Of a DNA stretch of 8,122 nucleotides, positions 4,757 through 8,122 are shown piece after piece. Numbering within the stretch: position 1 is the first letter of the stretch; every line of letters begins with the position of its first letter. Source of the stretch: Flammeovirgaceae bacterium UBA4659. Lineage in GTDB: Bacteria; Bacteroidota; Bacteroidia; Cytophagales; Cyclobacteriaceae. The stretch covers positions 32,369 through 40,490 of the forward strand of contig DHLV01000025.1 of the NCBI GenBank assembly GCA_002405445.1. Reading direction: 5' to 3'. The notes under the pieces are model-generated. The model worked only from the letters and a program-made list of their open reading frames with translations, made no database searches and was not told the DNA's origin. Position numbers and translations under genes: made by a program.

Positions 4757-6265
4757 TTATTTTATACTCGTCAATATCTCCACAAACTTTGCGGGCTGCA
4801 CCACAAATGGTAAGTGCGATGTCTCCATCTCAAAAGTCTGCTTGATGGTTCCGTTGTTTTTCACCATCATCTTTTGCAAGTCGTAACCTACTGCGGCATC
4901 GTTGGTGCTGTGGATGTAGTACTTTGGCACGCTACCGAACTTTGCTGCTGTCAGCACCACTATTTCACCCAGCGGTTTGGCCGGCTCGGCCTTGTGGTAT
5001 TTCACCAGGGCTTCCTTCATGAAATCAGGGCAATCTGCACAAACAGCCGGCACAATTACTTCTTTTTTGATCGAAGCTGCCGAATGATCTGCAGAAAATT
5101 CCAGTGCAGCTCCGACTTTGCTGCCTTTATCCTGGTTGGCAAGGGTTAGCATGTCTTCTCCATTTCGAGGTATGTATGCCGATACGTAAACAATCTTGTT
5201 TATTTTGGTTGGGATGTTTTCTGCCACCTGAGACACTACCACGCCAGCCATGCTGTGCCCTACCAACGTTACTTTACCCGGTTGTGCGTTTACTGCGTCT
5301 GTCACGGTTTTTACGTAGTCTTTCAACGCCACAGTGTTGGCGGGTTTCAGGTCAATGCCATGCGCAGGCAGATTTACCACTACCACATTCGCTTTTTGTG
5401 CCAGCGAGTTGCGCACAAAACCCCACGTACTTTCGTCTGCCCAGGCACCATGTACCAACACAAAGGTGGGGTAGTTCTTCTTTTGCTTTTCAAGCTCTTT
5501 GATGACCAGCGCGGCCGCGGCTGCCCCGCTGTTCTGTTGCTGGCCGGTGATGAGATTGCCATCTTGCACGGCAAAGGCTGAGAAGGGAGCGCCTACCACA
5601 AATTTACTGTTGGGCATTTTACGCGCCTCGTCTTCAATTCTGAAGGGTTGAATTTTCATGCCCACGTAGTTGTCGGCATATTGCTCTTCGGATGATGCAA
5701 AGCCTGTCCACCGTTTTCCTTCTACCAAAAACTTGCCATTTGGGAGTTTGGTGTTCAACAGAATGGCAGTGCCATGGCAGATGGCAGCGGTGGGTTTGCC
5801 TGTCTGATAGAACTCGACAAAGAATTTTTCAATTTCCCGGTTTTTATACAAAGTGTACATCGGGCCTTGGCCACCGCACACGAAAATTGCTTTGTAATCG
5901 GCAGGGTTAACCTGCGATAGCTTCAACGTGTTTTTGGTGAGCGCCATTTTTGCAGGATCTTTTTTAAACCCCAACGACACGTAATCAAATGCCGCGTACT
6001 TACTGGCGTCTTCCGGGTCGCTAAAGCCATCGAAGTACAATTCACCGCCCTCCAAGCTGGCGATGTCTACCGAATAGCCTGCTTCGCTAAAGGCCCAGTA
6101 CGGGTGCGTGAGTTCGGCATACCAAACGCCAATGGGCCAACCGGTTTGTTGACTTTGCGATTTGTTTGAGGCAATCATTAGCACTTTGCCATTGTTGCCG
6201 GCATTGTGTTGCGCTAAGTTGAACAACGGGTTCAGCAAGCACAGAATCAATAGTAAATTTTTCAT
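4757..6265 (-). CDS. Secreted fusion enzyme: DJ-1/Hsp31-like domain plus alpha/beta hydrolase domain
   Basis: A 502-residue protein. Residues 1-18 (MKNLLLILCLLNPLFNLA) are a signal peptide without a lipobox, so it is probably periplasmic. Residues about 26-260 are a DJ-1/PfpI-superfamily domain close to the Hsp31/chaperone-protease type. Glu51 lies in VWYAELTHPYWAFSEAGY, followed by FVCGGQGPMY (128-137), and the elbow AAICHGTAILL (160-170) carries nucleophile Cys163 with His164. Residues about 265-502 are an alpha/beta hydrolase resembling the EstC/SABP2/hydroxynitrile-lyase group. It has the oxyanion loop FVLVHGAWADESTW (268-281), nucleophile Ser338 in GHSMAG, likely acid Asp456 in HSTNDAAV, and His484 in ETSHLPF. 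Both active sites look intact. Hsp31-like proteins can act on glyoxals; the hydrolase group cleaves small esters or related bonds. Substrates are unknown. The divergent HxlR gene is the likely regulator. Confidence 0.9.
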   Translation of the reverse strand: MKNLLLILCLLNPLFNLAQHNAGNNGKVLMIASNKSQSQQTGWPIGVWYAELTHPYWAFSEAGYSVDIASLEGGELYFDGFSDPEDASKYAAFDYVSLGFKKDPAKMALTKNTLKLSQVNPADYKAIFVCGGQGPMYTLYKNREIEKFFVEFYQTGKPTAAICHGTAILLNTKLPNGKFLVEGKRWTGFASSEEQYADNYVGMKIQPFRIEDEARKMPNSKFVVGAPFSAFAVQDGNLITGQQQNSGAAAAALVIKELEKQKKNYPTFVLVHGAWADESTWGFVRNSLAQKANVVVVNLPAHGIDLKPANTVALKDYVKTVTDAVNAQPGKVTLVGHSMAGVVVSQVAENIPTKINKIVYVSAYIPRNGEDMLTLANQDKGSKVGAALEFSADHSAASIKKEVIVPAVCADCPDFMKEALVKYHKAEPAKPLGEIVVLTAAKFGSVPKYYIHSTNDAAVGYDLQKMMVKNNGTIKQTFEMETSHLPFVVQPAKFVEILTSIK

Positions 6266-6356
6266 AATTCAATTTCGATTTTGGTGTCTTTAACCCAAAG
6301 GTGCAGCGCCAATGTTCCCAAAAACATGAATCACCGATGAAGTGAGTGACTTACTT

Positions 6357-6389
6357 TTTGGAAAGTATTGGATGGAATGAATAGATTTA
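6357..6389 (+). promoter_or_regulatory. Possible promoter of the HxlR-family gene
   Basis: TTTG (6357-6360) is followed after 21 nt by TAGATTTA (6382-6389), which matches the Bacteroidota TAnnTTTG box except for the last base. Transcription would begin near 6395, leaving a leader of about 20 nt before the ATG at 6418. An imperfect palindrome AAGTGAGTGACTT lies at about 6335-6347, immediately upstream, and is a candidate operator. No clear promoter was found for the divergent gene in the same 152-bp spacer. Confidence 0.4.
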
Positions 6390-6417
6390 GCGGTCCTTTG
6401 GATCAAAAGAAAAATGC

Positions 6418-6768
6418 ATGCCCGATTTTGTTTACGATAAGAAAGTCTATTACAACCCCGTGGAGTTTGCTATGGACAGGATTGGTGGGACTTGGAAAAT
6501 GCCAATTCTTTGGCGCTTGCGCGAAAAGACACTTCGTTACAGCGACTTAAAAAAAGAGCTTCCGCACATTACCCATAAAATGCTTTCGAGTGTGTTGCGC
6601 AGTTTGGAGCGTGAAGGATTTATCACGCGCACTGTGCACCCGGTGGTGCCGCCCAAGGTAGAGTATGCCCTCACAGCCCGCGGCAAAAAAGCCATTCCCA
6701 TCATTGAGGCAATTCGAAAATACGGTGCCGGGTTGATGAAAGAGTTTGGGGTGAAGGAACAGCGGTAA
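6418..6768 (+). CDS. HxlR-family winged-helix transcriptional regulator
   Basis: A 116-residue protein consisting almost wholly of an HxlR domain. The opening NPVEFAMDRIGGTWKMPILWRL (13-34) is the family's first helices. LRYSDLKKELPHITHKMLSSVLRSLEREGFITR (39-71) holds the helix-turn-helix. TVHPVVPPKVEYALTARGK (72-90) is the wing with the family-typical P-K-V-E-Y-x-L-T-x-x-G. Such proteins bind DNA as dimers, often beside the gene they control. The family's redox-sensing members use N-terminal cysteines, but this protein has no cysteine at all, so thiol sensing is unlikely and a small-molecule ligand or a constitutive role is more plausible. It is divergent from the DJ-1/hydrolase fusion gene across 152 bp, which makes that gene the prime target. 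An overlapping out-of-frame ATG at 6414 yields only a short peptide. Confidence 0.93.
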   Translation: MPDFVYDKKVYYNPVEFAMDRIGGTWKMPILWRLREKTLRYSDLKKELPHITHKMLSSVLRSLEREGFITRTVHPVVPPKVEYALTARGKKAIPIIEAIRKYGAGLMKEFGVKEQR

Positions 6769-6810
6769 GATTTTGAAACGGTATATTAGGGTTTGAAAAA
6801 CCACTAGCCC

Positions 6811-7635
6811 ATGCGTTTCGGTTATTTCTTTTCGCTTCTGTTCATTGTCGGATGTTCGTTCCAGGGTCGTCAAGTTAACTACCGAGAATTTGGGCGACCC
6901 CCAAAATTCAAGTGGGACGGTGAGAAGCTGTTGATTATGGTGGATCCAGAGAATTCATTTTCAATTGACTATTTTGAGGTTGACTTGGACACTACCGAGA
7001 TGATAGTAACATTGAGAGGATTTACGCGGGGAGGAAGAAAATTGAACTTCGAGAGCCAAGCAAACTTACCTTTCATTCCAAAACTTCACGAGAGATATAC
7101 AGTTGCTTGGACCGATGAAGGTGGAACACAAACTAACCTCCGGAGGGAGGTGAAGTTTGGAGGAGTGAACTGCTCACCATATTTCATATACGATGCCATT
7201 GAACACTACCACTCAACCATTTCGGACAGTGTGTTAAGTAGGCTTTTTGAACAGAAATACTTGACACAGAACGAGCGGAAGCTATTGAATTTTGTAGTCG
7301 ACTACGAGTATGATCATTTATCGGATACAGTTTCTTTGAAAGACATCAAAAGCTTGGGCTTTAGCCAAAAAGACATATTACAATCACGATTCAAAGTGAT
7401 AGATGACATCATGTGTCAGTCGTTTGAACCAAATAATGATGACATAGATATAAGGTTTTGCATTCCTTATTATCGAGATGTATTAGTATTCAAAAAGAAT
7501 GGTTTTATCACTGGGTATGCGAAAATCTGCTTTACGTGCCAGCAATATATGTTTGTCGGAACGACCAAGAATGCTTGGGAGTTTGATTCCAAGGAGAAAT
7601 TTGAAGCGTTACAAGAGATACTCGACTTAGAATAA
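6811..7635 (+). CDS. Putative lipoprotein with C-terminal CxxC, unknown function
   Basis: I do not recognise a characterised family. The 274-residue protein starts with a short lipoprotein signal (MRFGYFFSLLFIVGC), with lipobox FIVGC and Cys15 as the lipid-anchored residue. The next residues SFQGRQ lack an obvious acidic surface-export signal, so the leaflet and side are uncertain. The N-terminal third is beta-rich. The C-terminal part reads DVLVFKKNGFITGYAKICFTCQQYMF (223-248), with Cys240-x-x-Cys243; I have the impression that a hydrophobic strand ending in ICFxC recurs in Bacteroidota lipoproteins, possibly metal-binding or disulfide-forming. Three further cysteines (121, 202, 217) could pair in the periplasm. 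Its coding sequence is visibly AT-richer than the aldo/keto reductase or hydrolase genes, suggesting separate acquisition. It follows the HxlR gene by 42 bp, but a functional link is not evident. Confidence 0.8.
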   Translation: MRFGYFFSLLFIVGCSFQGRQVNYREFGRPPKFKWDGEKLLIMVDPENSFSIDYFEVDLDTTEMIVTLRGFTRGGRKLNFESQANLPFIPKLHERYTVAWTDEGGTQTNLRREVKFGGVNCSPYFIYDAIEHYHSTISDSVLSRLFEQKYLTQNERKLLNFVVDYEYDHLSDTVSLKDIKSLGFSQKDILQSRFKVIDDIMCQSFEPNNDDIDIRFCIPYYRDVLVFKKNGFITGYAKICFTCQQYMFVGTTKNAWEFDSKEKFEALQEILDLE

Positions 7636-7663
7636 GTCATTTACTGTGTGTTTTTGCCTTTTT

Positions 7664-7695
7664 TTTGGTAATTCCACCTTTCCGTTCTACTTTTG
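7664..7695 (+). promoter_or_regulatory. Bacteroidota-type promoter of the initiator tRNA
   Basis: TTTG (7664-7667) is followed after 20 nt by TACTTTTG (7688-7695), an exact TAnnTTTG match. Transcription should start close to 7702, about five bases before the tRNA. Together with the near-identical arrangement before the left-edge tRNA, this is the strongest phylum marker in the window. Confidence 0.85.
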
Positions 7696-7706
7696 CAGCC
7701 TAATAT

Positions 7707-7779
<73 letters not shown>

Positions 7780-7787
7780 CTAAAAAT

Positions 7788-7815
7788 AAAAAGCGGCTTT
7801 AAGGTCGCTTTTTTT
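7788..7815 (+). terminator. Intrinsic terminator after the initiator tRNA
   Basis: AAAAAGCG (7788-7795) pairs with CGCTTTTT (7806-7813). The stem extends inward through a G-T and a C-G pair, leaving a 6-nt loop, and the T-run continues to 7815. It ends the tRNA transcript 18 bp before the era start codon, so era needs either read-through or a promoter that I could not identify in this short gap. Confidence 0.8.
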
Positions 7816-7832
7816 ATCTTCATACCATCAGC

Positions 7833-8122
7833 ATGTCAACCCCCCATAAAGCCGGTTTTGTAAGCATCGTGGGCAAGCCCAACGTTGGCAAAAGCAGCTT
7901 GATGAATCGCTTGGTGGGCGAAAACCTCTCTATCATTACTGCCAAAGCGCAAACCACGCGCCACCGCATCATGGGTATTCTGAATGGCGAAGATTTTCAA
8001 ATCGTGTATTCTGATACGCCCGGTATTTTGGAGCCGAAATACGAGCTTCACCAGGCGATGATGAATTACGTGAAGGTGTCGTTAGAAGATGCTGATCTCA
8101 TTTTGCTGATTGTGGAATTGGG
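7833..8122 (+). CDS. era: GTPase Era, N-terminal part (cut by the right edge)
   Basis: The first 96 codons of Era, a GTPase that binds 16S rRNA near its 3' end and helps assemble the 30S subunit at the membrane and in the cytoplasm. The G1/P-loop GKPNVGKSS is at residues 14-22. The G2 region with AQTTRHRI follows at 39-46, and G3 DTPG at 61-64, preceded by the typical FQIVYS strand. [26 protein letters not shown] (71-96) continues the G domain. The switch II area and DADLILLI fit Era rather than Der or TrmE. The NKxD motif and the KH RNA-binding domain lie beyond the edge. The ATG at 7833 fits the family start (a few residues before HKAGFV). It lies just downstream of the tRNA terminator. Confidence 0.95.
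   Translation, partial: MSTPHKAGFVSIVGKPNVGKSSLMNRLVGENLSIITAKAQTTRHRIMGILNGEDFQIVYSDTPGILEPKYELHQAMMNYVKVSLEDADLILLIVEL

Noticed and set aside
4814..5910. Several plus-strand and minus-strand open frames of 64-132 codons inside the fusion-enzyme gene
   Set aside because: They are shadows of the 502-codon gene, which has clear domains and catalytic motifs throughout.
7836..8051. Minus-strand open frame of 71 codons at the right end
   Set aside because: It is the antisense shadow of era, whose G1 and G3 motifs are plain on the plus strand.

Overview
The window looks like chromosomal DNA of a Bacteroidota bacterium, perhaps of the Cytophagales-like lineages (the order is a guess). Three things point there. 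Both tRNA genes are preceded by textbook Bacteroidota promoters (TTTG, 19-20 nt, TAnnTTTG). Ribosome binding sites are weak and A-rich. The Era start and the initiator tRNA have the phylum's typical sequences. It reads as core chromosome with a patchwork of small accessory genes, and shows no phage, conjugation or CRISPR machinery.

Layout from left to right. A tRNA gene on the minus strand is cut by the left edge and has its own promoter (1-69). A DJ-1/PfpI-family gene (91-696, -) and an aldo/keto reductase gene (834-1859, +) diverge from a 137-bp spacer. That spacer holds an inverted array of degenerate heptamers with a perfect 13-bp inverted repeat. A CrtA-like (spheroidene monooxygenase family) gene follows (1910-2551, +) after a short hairpin. 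A 393-bp stretch without recognisable genes comes next (2552-2944). Two minus-strand genes then form a likely operon: an outer-membrane-type protein (3576-4331) and an F420-type NADP oxidoreductase (2945-3565).

A GxxExxY nuclease-fold gene (4310-4687, +) overlaps the annotated start of the outer-membrane gene. It is interrupted by one in-frame TAG, after which the family sequence resumes in the same frame. Just downstream is a second inverted array, made of TCTGCG-type units (4690-4751). A secreted two-domain enzyme, DJ-1/Hsp31-like plus alpha/beta hydrolase (4757-6265, -), diverges from an HxlR-family regulator (6418-6768, +), its most likely controller. An unrecognised lipoprotein follows (6811-7635, +). 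The window ends with an initiator tRNA (7707-7779), its promoter and terminator, and the start of era (7833 to the right edge).

Several enzymes fit a loose theme of small-molecule, carbonyl or electrophile handling: two DJ-1-fold proteins, an aldo/keto reductase, an NADP oxidoreductase and an esterase-like domain under an HxlR regulator. This is inference from families only; the genes are not one operon. The most distinctive observations are the DJ-1/hydrolase fusion, the amber-interrupted GxxExxY gene, and two intergenic elements that share the same inverted-array design with different unit sequences.
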